A stretch of 51,555 bases of DNA from Flavobacteriales bacterium (GCA_018057455.1 JAGPDT010000011.1:14597-66151), one strand, 5' to 3'; positions 16,091 through 24,273 are shown, counted from the stretch's first letter. Translations and numbers: made by a program. Notes: generated by a model from the sequence alone, not told the origin.

Positions 16091-17832
16091 CGGTTGTGGG
16101 CATAGCGCCGCTTGCGCAGCAGGTAAATGGCCGCACCGCCCAGCAGGCCGATGACGATGGGCAGCACCACGTTGGCCACTTGGATCGCGGTACGTTCGGC
16201 TTCGATGCGGTGGGGGTCCAGCTGGTGCAGGCGGATGGCGCGCGAACGGATGCTGATCAGGCTCTTGTCGTCCAGCAGGAAGTTCATGGCGTTGACGAAG
16301 AACTCGCGGTTGCCGTACACTTTGGCCTGGGCCATGCGCTCATAGCCCAGGGGGTAGTAGGTGCCGGTCTGGCGGTTCACCGTGTTGGCGATGGCATCGC
16401 CGTCGCTGATGAACACTTGCGCCGTGGGGCGGCTCCATGCGCGGTAGCCGATGGCCTCCAGCACGCTGTCGGCCATGCCCATGCGGCCGGCAAAGGCCGA
16501 GCGGAATACGCCTTGGGTGAGCACCGAGACCGGTTGGTACGGGCTGTTGTTGCGGTCCAGCCCCAGGTCCATGTCCACCACGGCCAAGCTCACGCGCACC
16601 GGGTTGCGCATGATGCGGGTGTAGCGTGATGTGGCCAGCAGGATGGTGCTGCGGGCGCTGTCCAACCCGATGGTGTCGATGTTGCCCACCATCTTCAATT
16701 GGACCGGATCGATGTTGGCGGTGATGGGGTGGTTGTTGGAATCCACCACCAAGGGCTGGAAGGGGAAGGGCAGGGTTTCCAGCCGGGGCTGGTCGCCGTA
16801 GGGCCGGGTATACACTTGGATGGGCGAGCAGAGCTTGTCCAGCAGCAGGTTCTTGTTGAAGCGCACGCCGTAGGCGAAGAACAGGTTGTCCAGGCCGAGT
16901 TCCAAGGGGGTGGCCATGGAGAACTGGTGGGTGCGCAGGCTGTCCAAGTGGGGGTCCATGGCATCCACGGCCCAAAGCACGCGTCCGCCGTTCATCACGA
17001 ACTGGTCCAGGATGAAGAGGTCTTTTTCGGAGAAGGCACTGTCGGGCTTGGCGATGATGGCGGCCTCGTAGTTGTTGATCCGGTAGGTGACGCCGTCGGT
17101 CTTGCTGCTGAGGGCGTCGATCTTGCCGTCCAACCGGATGCGGGTCACATCGTACTGTTCGCTGAGGGCCTCGGTGAGGTCTTTCACGGCGAACTCGTCC
17201 AGTTCACCATGGCCGGTGATGAATGCCACGCGCGCCCGGAAGGGGGTGGTGAGCTTGCGGATGGCGCTGGCCACCTCGTATTCCAGGTTGTTGAGGGATC
17301 GGTTGGCCGCTTCGGCATCGGTGGCCCTCAATTGGGATTTGAGCAGCTGCACGCTGAGCTTCTTGCCTTGGTAGGTGATGATGGCGCCGGGCCATACGAT
17401 CACTTCGCTCTGCGCGCCTTTGGCACGGGTACGGATGCTGGTGTACTGGAGCCCGTCTTCCTGGAGTTGCTGGTAAACTTTGTTGCGCGTTTCCTCGTCC
17501 AGGCTGGCGCTGGGGTCGGTGAATTCGTACTGGAGCAGGTCGGGGTTGCGCACGCGCATCTCATCCAGCAGGTCGCGCATGCCGTTGCTGAGCTGTTGCA
17601 GGTCGGCGGGGAGATCGCCGCTGAGGTAGACCTTGACGAAGACCACGTCCTGGAGGCTGTCCACCAGGTGTTGGGTGGCCTCGGTGAGGGTGTAGCGCTT
17701 TTCCGAGGTGAGGTCGGCGCGCACACGGGAGAAGGAACCGATGAAGAGCACGAGCAGCACGCAGGCGATGCCCACGGCCAGCTCCAACAGCCCCGCGGCC
17801 CTGCGTGAGGTGCGTTTGCCCACGTTCATCAC
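16087..17832 (-). CDS. gldG: Gliding-motility ABC transporter substrate-binding/auxiliary protein GldG
   Basis: 581 residues: N-terminal TM (LLELAVGIACVLLVLFIGSF), a long extracytoplasmic region with the ABC_transp_aux-type segments RADLTSEKRYTLTEAT, VVFVKVYLSGDLPADLQQLS, VAFITGHGELDEFAV and FILDQFVMNGGRVLWAVD, then a C-terminal TM (VANVVLPIVIGLLGGAAIYL) and a basic tail RKRRY. GldG works with the permease GldF and the ATPase GldA in gliding motility of Flavobacteriia; no gldA is in this window. It overlaps gldF by 4 nt. Confidence 0.93.
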   Translation of the reverse strand: MMNVGKRTSRRAAGLLELAVGIACVLLVLFIGSFSRVRADLTSEKRYTLTEATQHLVDSLQDVVFVKVYLSGDLPADLQQLSNGMRDLLDEMRVRNPDLLQYEFTDPSASLDEETRNKVYQQLQEDGLQYTSIRTRAKGAQSEVIVWPGAIITYQGKKLSVQLLKSQLRATDAEAANRSLNNLEYEVASAIRKLTTPFRARVAFITGHGELDEFAVKDLTEALSEQYDVTRIRLDGKIDALSSKTDGVTYRINNYEAAIIAKPDSAFSEKDLFILDQFVMNGGRVLWAVDAMDPHLDSLRTHQFSMATPLELGLDNLFFAYGVRFNKNLLLDKLCSPIQVYTRPYGDQPRLETLPFPFQPLVVDSNNHPITANIDPVQLKMVGNIDTIGLDSARSTILLATSRYTRIMRNPVRVSLAVVDMDLGLDRNNSPYQPVSVLTQGVFRSAFAGRMGMADSVLEAIGYRAWSRPTAQVFISDGDAIANTVNRQTGTYYPLGYERMAQAKVYGNREFFVNAMNFLLDDKSLISIRSRAIRLHQLDPHRIEAERTAIQVANVVLPIVIGLLGGAAIYLLRKRRYAHNR

Positions 17833-18554
17833 CAGGTTCGGCTTTGGAGCACGGCGCGGGTGGCCAGCAGGAAGATGGAATCCACGCCGAGGAAGTAGAG
17901 CACATCGCGCAGGTCGATCACCCCGCGTTGCATGCTGGCGTAGTGCTGTTGGATGCCCATGGCCTTGATGGGGCCTTCCAGGGCACCGAGCGAGCTGAAG
18001 TCGGCCATGAGGTCGAAGCCCAGGTGGATGATGAAGCAGAGGAACACCGCGATGAGGAACGCCACGATCTGGCTATCGGTGAGGGAGCTGGCGAACACGC
18101 CGATGGCGGCGAAGGCGGAAGCCAGGAAGAGCAGGCCGATGTAGCTTCCGCGGATGCCGCCGTTGTCCAAGCTCCATGCGGGCAGCCCCAAGCGGCCTAT
18201 GCTGTACCAGTAGATCAAGGTGGGCAGCAAGGCCAGCAGCACGAGCACCACGGCGGCGGTGTATTTGGCCAATACCAGGCGCAGTTCGCTGATGGGCTTG
18301 GTGAGCAGCAGTTCCATGGTGCCGGTGCGGCGCTCCTCGCTGAAGCTGCGCATGGTGATGGCCGGTACCAGGAAGAGCAGCACCCAGGGCGCCACTTGGA
18401 AAAGCAGGCCCAGGTCGGCGTAGCCTGCATCCAGGAGGTTGTCCGGGAACACCCACAGGAACAAACCGGTGAGCAGCAGGAACACCACGATGACCAAATG
18501 GCCGATCAACGAACCGAAAAACACTTGGACCTCCTTGCGGATCAGGGCACCCAT
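17829..18554 (-). CDS. gldF: Gliding-motility ABC transporter permease GldF
   Basis: 241 residues with about six TM helices. It opens MGALIRKEVQVFFGSLIGHL and contains the ABC-2 permease signature around RSFSEERRTGTMELLLTKPI. Length and adjacency to gldG fit GldF, the inner-membrane permease of the GldAFG transporter. First gene of the gldF-gldG-DUF4340 operon; a promoter-like box lies 45 nt upstream. Confidence 0.93.
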   Translation of the reverse strand: MGALIRKEVQVFFGSLIGHLVIVVFLLLTGLFLWVFPDNLLDAGYADLGLLFQVAPWVLLFLVPAITMRSFSEERRTGTMELLLTKPISELRLVLAKYTAAVVLVLLALLPTLIYWYSIGRLGLPAWSLDNGGIRGSYIGLLFLASAFAAIGVFASSLTDSQIVAFLIAVFLCFIIHLGFDLMADFSSLGALEGPIKAMGIQQHYASMQRGVIDLRDVLYFLGVDSIFLLATRAVLQSRTW

Positions 18555-18599
18555 CTCGTTTCAGCAACACTGTTCAGGCCCCTGGGGGCATGCGGGGGG

Positions 18600-18607
18600 C
18601 GAAGGTA
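18600..18607 (-). promoter_or_regulatory. Putative -7 box (TACCTTCG)
   Basis: One mismatch to TAnnTTTG on the minus strand, 45 nt before the gldF start. Confidence 0.5.
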
Positions 18608-18689
18608 AGTGCACGGGTTGCCGGGCCACCGGGCCTTGCCAGGCAACGGTGGGCGGCGTTGAATAAGTTGGCATCCCGGTGGTGCACCT

Positions 18690-19568
18690 TCAGAACTCAA
18701 TGGTGGACCTGCGGCGCTGCCGCTTGGGCTTCTTGGGGATCTTGTCGGCGTCCGTGTCGCAGTAGTTGCGCTGGATGAAGGCCGCGTCCTTGTCGCCCAG
18801 GCGCATGCTCCGGTTCCAGTCTTGGCAGGCCTGTTCCTTGTTGCCCAGGTTGTAGTGGCAATCGGCGCGGTAGTAGTAGGCGTCGGCCAGTTCGGTGGTG
18901 TCCGTGGCGATCACTTCGGTGAATTTCGGGATGGCCTCCTGGTAGCGCTTGCCTTCGTAGAGCAGCACGGCCATGCTCATCAGCCCGCCCGGGATGGCGG
19001 GGTTGAGGTGGAGGGCCTGGTTGATCTCTTCCACGCCTTCCGCTTCATTGTACTGGGCCCCTTTGATCACCCCGGAGAGGTACAGGGCTTCGGGGAACCG
19101 CGGGGCCACTTCCAATGCCTTGCGCACGCTTTTCAGGGCGGCGTCCAGGTCATTGCCTTGGTAGAGTGCCCAAGCCCGGTTGTACCAGGCGTCGGCGTCG
19201 CCCGGGTCCAGGTCCAGGGCTTTGTTGGCATCGCGCAGGCCGCCTTGGGCATTGCCCTTGGTGATGTGCAGGGCACTGCGGCTCACATACAGCCGGGCGT
19301 TGCCGTCGTCCAGGTCTTCCGAGGTGCGGTAATCCGCCATGGCATCATCCAGCCGGTGCTGGCGCTGGTGGATATCGCCGCGCAGCTTGAAGGCCTGGGC
19401 CGAGGACGGGTCCACTAGGATGATGCGCTGCACTTGCACCAAGGCGCTGTCCAGCTGGTCGGCTTCATAGGCCGCTTCGGCCGTGGCCAGCAACCGGCCG
19501 GTGGCGGGCTGTGCAGTGGCGTGGAACGCCAGCAGGGTGAACGAGGCGGAAAGGAGGAAGTGCTTCAT
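18690..19568 (-). CDS. Secreted TPR-repeat protein
   Basis: 292 residues: signal peptide (MKHFLLSASFTLLAFHATAQ) and about seven tetratricopeptide repeats, e.g. AEAAYEADQLDSALVQVQRI, DADAWYNRAWALYQGNDLDA, ADAYYYRADCHYNLGNKEQA, ending in a Lys/Arg-rich tail (KIPKKPKRQRRRS). TPR proteins are protein-interaction scaffolds; in this phylum many act in the periplasm with secretion or gliding complexes. It overlaps the ABM-fold gene by 4 nt, forming the third gene of an operon. The gldF operon follows after 135 bp. Confidence 0.85.
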   Translation of the reverse strand: MKHFLLSASFTLLAFHATAQPATGRLLATAEAAYEADQLDSALVQVQRIILVDPSSAQAFKLRGDIHQRQHRLDDAMADYRTSEDLDDGNARLYVSRSALHITKGNAQGGLRDANKALDLDPGDADAWYNRAWALYQGNDLDAALKSVRKALEVAPRFPEALYLSGVIKGAQYNEAEGVEEINQALHLNPAIPGGLMSMAVLLYEGKRYQEAIPKFTEVIATDTTELADAYYYRADCHYNLGNKEQACQDWNRSMRLGDKDAAFIQRNYCDTDADKIPKKPKRQRRRSTIEF

Positions 19569-19897
19569 GCGTTGGGTCGGGTCGGGTCTTCAGCCATGGA
19601 ACGGTGCATGTGGTGCTCCACTTGCACGGTCCATGCTTCGGCGGGTGCGGCGAAGAGCTTCTTCACCACGGGCCAAACGTCGGCAAAGGTCGCTGATCGC
19701 CGGTAGGCCTCCAAGTGGTGCTCGGCCTCCCACACGCTGCGGGTGAAGAACACGCGCGGGTCTTTCAGGTCGTGCAGCAATTCCAGCGTTCGGCACCCGG
19801 GTGTGGCCAGTATGCGGTGGCGCCAGCCCTCGAAGAGCAGCTGGAAGCGTTCGGCCTCCTGGGGCCGGAACGTCATTTTCACGATGCGTACGATCAT
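19565..19897 (-). CDS. ABM-fold (antibiotic biosynthesis monooxygenase-like) protein
   Basis: 110 residues with a dimeric alpha/beta-barrel pattern: MIVRIVKMTFRPQEAERFQL at the start, ATPGCRTLELLHDLKDPRVF, FFTRSVWEAEHHLEAYRRS, and FADVWPVVKKLF. Such proteins are quinol monooxygenases or stress-related dimers; the actual substrate here is unknown. It sits between, and overlaps by 4 nt, both the SAM hydroxide adenosyltransferase gene and the TPR gene. Confidence 0.85.
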   Translation of the reverse strand: MIVRIVKMTFRPQEAERFQLLFEGWRHRILATPGCRTLELLHDLKDPRVFFTRSVWEAEHHLEAYRRSATFADVWPVVKKLFAAPAEAWTVQVEHHMHRSMAEDPTRPNA

Positions 19898-20721
19898 GTC
19901 CGGGCTATGGCCTTCTCGTTCACGGCCACCACCTCCAGCCGTACCGGGTCGGTAACGCGCAGCCCCAACAACTGGGAAGCACCGCCGCCATTGCCCACCA
20001 CGCCTTTGTTCACGGCGATCTCCAACAGGCCCGCATCGCCGAAGAAGGCCACGCGTTCTCCGGGAGGCACATCGGAATAGGTCTTGTGCAAGGCGGTGAT
20101 ATTGTGGCGCGAGGGGCCGAAGGTGAGCTTGAATGCCTGGTGCTTCACCAAGCCGGAGAACAGGTCCTGGTGGATGTTGGTGATCACGTTGCCATAGTGG
20201 TCCACGTGGATCACCTCTCCCTTGATGGCACCGTCGCTCACCACCGGGCGCACGTTGATCTGTTCACGTACGGCCTGCAGCGGGCGGCCCAGCAATTCCA
20301 TGGTGCCACCGCGGGCCAGGTGGCAGGCGGCTTTCACGAAGATGTTCTTGGTGGGGAAGGTCAGGTGGTCGGTGTCCAGCTTGATGGTGAGCTCCACCAC
20401 GGCCTCGGGCTGTGCTTCGAAGAGCAGGTGGAAGATGCCGCTGTCGGCACCGATGAAGTAGTGCCCCTTGTGCCGCACGGCCAGGTGCGGGGTCTCGCCG
20501 TCCGCTTCCGGGTTCACCCCGATGATGTGGATGGTGCCCGCGGGAAATTCGGGCCAGGCATTGGCCAGCACAAAGGCGGCGTGCCGGTTGTTGAACGGGG
20601 CGATGTGGTGGCTGATGTCCGCGATCACGGCATCCTTCAACTGCGACAGGATGGCGCCCTTCACCGCGGCGACATAATGGTCGCTGGTGCCCATGTCCGA
20701 CGTGAGCGTGATGATGGCCAT
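19894..20721 (-). CDS. SAM hydroxide adenosyltransferase (DUF62 / chlorinase-fluorinase family)
   Basis: 275 residues. These enzymes split S-adenosylmethionine with hydroxide to adenosine and methionine. Family segments: LTSDMGTSDHYVAAVKGAIL, ADISHHIAPFN, YFIGADSGIFHLLF (canonical GPDNG region), the second-domain motif HVDHYGNVITNI, and FGDAGLLEIAVNKG. The halogenase-specific insertion is not seen, so hydroxide rather than halide is the likely nucleophile. First gene of a three-gene operon; its promoter shares a palindrome with that of phoH (20746-20771). Confidence 0.93.
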   Translation of the reverse strand: MAIITLTSDMGTSDHYVAAVKGAILSQLKDAVIADISHHIAPFNNRHAAFVLANAWPEFPAGTIHIIGVNPEADGETPHLAVRHKGHYFIGADSGIFHLLFEAQPEAVVELTIKLDTDHLTFPTKNIFVKAACHLARGGTMELLGRPLQAVREQINVRPVVSDGAIKGEVIHVDHYGNVITNIHQDLFSGLVKHQAFKLTFGPSRHNITALHKTYSDVPPGERVAFFGDAGLLEIAVNKGVVGNGGGASQLLGLRVTDPVRLEVVAVNEKAIART

Positions 20722-20745
20722 GGAATGCGGGAAAGCGCTTGCGCC

Positions 20746-20771
20746 GTTACCTTCGACCGGTCAAAAGTAAC
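20746..20771. promoter_or_regulatory. Palindromic overlapping divergent promoters
   Basis: A 26-bp imperfect palindrome (22 of 26 positions symmetric) centred on ACCGGT. Its left arm holds a plus-strand -7 box TACCTTCG (20748-20755) for phoH; its right arm holds a perfect minus-strand box TACTTTTG (20762-20769) for the SAM hydroxide adenosyltransferase. Expected start points fall within a few bases of each other, so RNA polymerase could occupy only one at a time. Confidence 0.55.
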
Positions 20772-20814
20772 CGCCCCGCCCGCAACACCCACGGCCGGGG
20801 CCAAGCCGCACCCC

Positions 20815-21816
20815 TTGAGCGAACGCACCATACACATCACGGCGGCCGATCCCGTGGCCGTACTGGGGCCCCAGGACCGCAACCTGCGGACCATCCGGGC
20901 CATCTTCCCCAAGCTGAGCATCATGGCACGTGGCGACGAGCTGCGCGTGGTGGGCCCGGGCGAGCTGGTGGAAACGTTCCTGGAGCGCTTTGACCAGCTG
21001 CAGCGCCACGTGGTGAAGTACAACGAGCTGCCGGAAAAAGTGCTGGAGGAGATCATGCGCAGCGGAGATGGCGAGGCCGGCGAAGGCCCTGACGGAAACG
21101 GGGTGATCGTGCATGGCAACTTCGGCCTGCGCATCAAGGCCCGCACGCCCAACCAGCAACGCATGGTGGAGGCGGTGAAGGACAACGACATGGTCTTCGC
21201 CATCGGGCCGGCGGGTACCGGCAAGACGTACACCGCCGTGGCCTTGGCGGTGCAGGCCTTGAAGAACCGCCAGGTACGGCGCATCGTGCTCACCCGGCCC
21301 GCCGTGGAAGCAGGGGAGAACCTGGGCTTCCTGCCCGGCGACCTGCGCGAAAAACTGGATCCCTACCTGCAGCCGCTCTACGATGCGCTGAAAGACATGG
21401 TGCAACCGCAGAAGCTGGTGGAATACCTCGAGGGCGGCGTGATCCAGATCGCCCCGTTGGCCTTTATGCGCGGCCGCACGCTGGACCATGCCTTCGTGAT
21501 CCTCGACGAAGCCCAGAACGCCAGCCTGCCCCAGCTCAAGATGTTCCTCACGCGCATGGGCCGCGATGCCAAGTTCATCATCACCGGCGATGCCAGCCAA
21601 GTGGACCTGCCGGACCACGTGCGATCCGGCCTGGTGCCCGCCGTGGACCACCTGCGCGGCGTGAAGGGCGTGGCCGTGATCGACCTCGATGAGAAGGACG
21701 TGATCCGGCATGAACTGGTGGTGCGGGTCATCGCGGCGTTCAAGGACATTGAAGAAGGGCGTGCCCCGGCGAGCGGCCCTAGGAAACCAACAGACCACAA
21801 AGGCGAAAAGCCATGA
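20815..21816 (+). CDS. PhoH family ATPase
   Basis: 333 residues, starting at TTG 20815 (SERTIHITAADPVAV). There is no ATG in a suitable place, and the frame remains open about 1 kb further upstream only because it runs antisense to the neighbouring gene. An N-terminal KH-like segment (residues about 1-95) precedes the PhoH domain: Walker A AIGPAGTGKTYTAVA, RPAVEAGENLGFLPGDL, Walker B HAFVILDEAQNAS, FLTRMGRDAKFIITGD. A cytoplasmic ATPase implicated in RNA metabolism. It overlaps purC by 4 nt (ATGA), so the two are coupled. Confidence 0.92.
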   Translation: MSERTIHITAADPVAVLGPQDRNLRTIRAIFPKLSIMARGDELRVVGPGELVETFLERFDQLQRHVVKYNELPEKVLEEIMRSGDGEAGEGPDGNGVIVHGNFGLRIKARTPNQQRMVEAVKDNDMVFAIGPAGTGKTYTAVALAVQALKNRQVRRIVLTRPAVEAGENLGFLPGDLREKLDPYLQPLYDALKDMVQPQKLVEYLEGGVIQIAPLAFMRGRTLDHAFVILDEAQNASLPQLKMFLTRMGRDAKFIITGDASQVDLPDHVRSGLVPAVDHLRGVKGVAVIDLDEKDVIRHELVVRVIAAFKDIEEGRAPASGPRKPTDHKGEKP

Positions 21817-22775
21817 GCCTGCCGAATACCTTGATGCGCTCGGACCTGCAACTGCCGGGCGTTGCCCAAGTCTACCACGGAAAAGTACGTGACGTGTACC
21901 ACCTCACCGATGGCCGCACCATGCTTGTGGCCACCGACCGCATCAGCGCCTTCGATGTGGTGCTGCCGCGCGGAATCCCCCACAAGGGCCAGGTGCTCAG
22001 CCAGCTCAGCTGGAAGATGCTGCAGGACACCGCGCACATCGCACCCAACTGGGCCATTGCCTCGCCGGACCCCAATGTGGTGATCGGCCACCGTTGTGAA
22101 ACCGTGAAGGTGGAGATGGTGGTGCGTGGCTATTTGGCGGGCCACGCGTGGCGCACGTACAGCGAAGGCAAGCGTGTGCTCTGCGGTGCCACGATGCCCG
22201 AAGGGATGAAGGAGAATGACCCCTTCCCCACGCCATTGATCACCCCCAGCACCAAGGCGGACGTGGGCCATGATGAGGACATTGCACCGGAGGAAATCCT
22301 GCAGCGCGGCCTCTGCACACCGGAGGAATGGGCCACCATGAGCCGCTACGCGCTGGCGCTCTTCGCCGAAGGCAGCCGCATCGCCAAGGAGCGCGGCCTG
22401 ATCCTGGTGGACACCAAGTACGAGTTCGGCCGCAGCACGGATGGCCGCATCCTGCTGATCGATGAGGTGCATACGCCCGACAGCTCGCGCTACTTCCACC
22501 TCGAAGGTTATGCCGAGCGCCAGGTGAAAGGCGAACGCCAGAAGCAGCTCAGCAAGGAGTTCGTGCGCGAATGGCTGATCGCGAACCACTTCATGGGCAA
22601 GCAAGGGCAGCAGGTGCCTACCATGGATGATGCCTTTGTGGAAAGCGTTACCACGCGGTACGTGGAGCTGTTCGAGAAGATCACGGGGCAGCGCTTCGTA
22701 CCTGCGGACACCGTGGACATCAATGGGCGCGTGCAGCGGAACTTGGGTCTGTGGTTGCACGGAAACCCTCGATAG
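21813..22775 (+). CDS. purC: Phosphoribosylaminoimidazole-succinocarboxamide (SAICAR) synthase
   Basis: 320 residues. It ligates aspartate to CAIR with ATP in de novo purine synthesis. Seen: VYHGKVRDVYHLTDGRTMLV, ATDRISAFDVVLPRGIPHKG, the signature VVRGYLAGHAWRTY, LITPSTKADVGHDEDI, LILVDTKYEFGR, LIDEVHTPDSSRYF. Length is that of the longer (yeast-like) PurC type. Coupled to phoH by a 4-nt overlap; a second copy of the hairpin repeat follows 90 bp after it. Confidence 0.97.
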   Translation: MSLPNTLMRSDLQLPGVAQVYHGKVRDVYHLTDGRTMLVATDRISAFDVVLPRGIPHKGQVLSQLSWKMLQDTAHIAPNWAIASPDPNVVIGHRCETVKVEMVVRGYLAGHAWRTYSEGKRVLCGATMPEGMKENDPFPTPLITPSTKADVGHDEDIAPEEILQRGLCTPEEWATMSRYALALFAEGSRIAKERGLILVDTKYEFGRSTDGRILLIDEVHTPDSSRYFHLEGYAERQVKGERQKQLSKEFVREWLIANHFMGKQGQQVPTMDDAFVESVTTRYVELFEKITGQRFVPADTVDINGRVQRNLGLWLHGNPR

Positions 22776-22865
22776 CCCGCTGCGTTCAGCCCGATCCGTG
22801 CTTGGGGTACTTCTTCAGCAACCTGTCCAGCGCATCCCATTGATCCATGGCAGGGGCGCCGCACT

Positions 22866-23100
22866 TCCCGACTTGTCCAATGAGTAGGGCACCCTCAATT
22901 CCATCTGTGGTGATTGACCCTGAAAGGGTCGCAAAACGTAGCAATTGGATAGGCAAAAGGCCATGACCCTGGAAAGGGTCACACAGATACGAGGGCCTTT
23001 CAATGCGCCATTCTGCGACCCTTTCAGGGTCGGGGGACCGCCTGATTTTCCTCTGCGCCATACGACCCTTCCGGGGTCGGAATTCGCAAAGTGCTCACCC
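22866..23100. repeat. Four-hairpin intergenic repeat, copy 2
   Basis: About 235 bp, very similar to 911-1144 over its full length, starting TCCCGACTTGTCCAA. Hairpins at 22916-22930, 22965-22980, 23017-23031 and 23064-23078; spacing 49, 52 and 47 nt, the same as copy 1. The fourth hairpin (GACCCTTCCGGGGTC) carries a changed arm, and the second has one extra base. Unlike copy 1, no inverted end is found downstream. Confidence 0.88.
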
Positions 23101-23391
23101 GATTATTGATGCGGCACGTATAAGTTGGCCATGTTCCCAATGCTTAACCGCTTGATCAATCGCCTGATCCGCACGTCCGGAACGTCAACCATTCAGTGCC
23201 GACTCAATAAGCGGATCAAGGACGAACTCGGAGTAATCCAAAAAATGGGTGTGGCGTTTCGCGCAGGCTGCTCGGGACCCAGCGGCTTGAGGGATGGAAG
23301 TGCTCCATCGAAGGGCCACTATGAGCCGGCAGTTCTTCTCGGCGAGCTCCTACGGGCGTTTTCAAGGTCCGTTGCCAGGAGGGCCCCCACG
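23101..23391. other. Intergenic stretch after the repeat
   Basis: Nearly 300 bases with no convincing gene. A 95-codon plus-strand frame (23125-23412) has no family features and runs antisense into the small membrane gene. Short imperfect repeats around GCTTGATCAATCGCCTGATC are present. Confidence 0.45.
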
Positions 23392-23622
23392 CTATTGCCT
23401 GTGGCGGCTTAGCAACGCCAAGGATCCTACCTGGGAGCCGGGGATTGGCGCCATGGGGAAGGTGCGGCCGGTCCGGGTCTTTCGTTCCACTTGGAGCGGA
23501 CGATACCAGTACTGGTATGCCCCCCAAGCCAGCAGCAACAAGCCCAGCATAACCACGAAGCCCCAGGCCCAACGCTCCCGTTGCTTGGGCGACATCTGCT
23601 TCACCGACGGATCGATCGCCAT
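23392..23622 (-). CDS. Small single-TM membrane protein, unknown
   Basis: 76 residues from ATG 23622. A hydrophilic N-terminus (MAIDPSVKQMSPKQRERWAW) leads into one TM helix (GFVVMLGLLLLAWGAYQYWY) and a basic C-terminal part. The start is 12 nt after the stop of the gene at 23635, so they are probably one operon. The last 25 or so residues have little character; the true end could be an artefact of the open frame. No family recognised. Confidence 0.5.
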   Translation of the reverse strand: MAIDPSVKQMSPKQRERWAWGFVVMLGLLLLAWGAYQYWYRPLQVERKTRTGRTFPMAPIPGSQVGSLALLSRHRQ

Positions 23623-23634
23623 GGTACCCACGGC

Positions 23635-24165
23635 TTATTCAACGCCCAACCGGTCTGCCAAGTGCCGCTTCAGGTCTTCCAGCAGCGCTTGTTTGTAGGG
23701 GTCTTTTTCCTTGCCCACGGCCTTTTTCAAGCGGGCCAAGGCGAGGCGCGCGGCCTTCTCGGGCAGCAGCTCCTGGTTCTCGATCACCGTAAGCACCTCG
23801 AACGTTTCTCCGGCATCACCCTCCACGGCGATCTGGGCCAAGCGTTCCACGTAGGGCCCGGCATCCAAGTCCGCGTTCCAGAAGGCGGCAATGGCGGTCT
23901 TGCGCACGTCCAACAGTTCGGGCATGTCCAGTGCCTTGGCCAGTTCAGCGGCGGCATCCTTCACCTTCACTTCAAAGAGCAGGCCTTCCATGCGGCGCTG
24001 GCGCGCCAGATCGTCCGTGTGGGCCAAGGCATGCAGCAGGGGCAGGATGGAGCCGGCATCGCCCTTCTCATGGATCAGGGCCAAGGCTTCCAAGGCTTGT
24101 GCATCATCATCGCTGAGCAACGCGGCGAAGGCCTTGTCCAAGAGGGCCCCTTTTTTTGCGGTCAT
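23635..24165 (-). CDS. HEAT-repeat-like cytoplasmic protein, unknown
   Basis: 176 residues from ATG 24165, chosen because a perfect -7 box lies 4 nt upstream; the open frame extending to 24291 crosses the heptad repeat and is not credible. The sequence is helical throughout with a repeating pattern (DDDAQALEALALIHEKGDAG, DLARQRRMEGLLFEVKVKDA, MPELLDVRKTAIAAFWNADL), resembling HEAT/ARM repeats. No catalytic motif. Probably a protein-binding scaffold; function unknown. The TM gene at 23392-23622 follows it. Confidence 0.75.
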   Translation of the reverse strand: MTAKKGALLDKAFAALLSDDDAQALEALALIHEKGDAGSILPLLHALAHTDDLARQRRMEGLLFEVKVKDAAAELAKALDMPELLDVRKTAIAAFWNADLDAGPYVERLAQIAVEGDAGETFEVLTVIENQELLPEKAARLALARLKKAVGKEKDPYKQALLEDLKRHLADRLGVE

Positions 24166-24169
24166 GGGG

Positions 24170-24177
24170 CAAAGGTA
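24170..24177 (-). promoter_or_regulatory. -7 box (TACCTTTG), leaderless arrangement
   Basis: Perfect TAnnTTTG on the minus strand ending only 4 nt before the ATG at 24165, so the transcript probably starts at or near the start codon. Confidence 0.6.
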
Positions 24178-24210
24178 TTGGGGTTCGCCAGGTGCGGGGT
24201 GACTGCTTCG

Positions 24211-24273
24211 GTTGCCGGTTGCTCGGCGGTAGTTGCCCGTTGCCACCGGCCACCGGTCACCGATCACCGACCT
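24211..24273. repeat. Degenerate heptanucleotide repeat tract
   Basis: Nine consecutive 7-nt units: GTTGCCG, GTTGCTC, GGCGGTA, GTTGCCC, GTTGCCA, CCGGCCA, CCGGTCA, CCGATCA, CCGACCT. It fills the space between two divergent promoters and its last unit overlaps the -7 box of the alcohol dehydrogenase gene. Confidence 0.75.

Noticed and set aside
19801..20814. Plus-strand frame extending phoH upstream by 338 codons
   Set aside because: Antisense to the SAM hydroxide adenosyltransferase gene and upstream of the promoter palindrome; no domain similarity.
23125..23412. 95-codon plus-strand frame after repeat copy 2
   Set aside because: No recognisable domain, partly antisense to the small membrane gene, and no promoter-like box.
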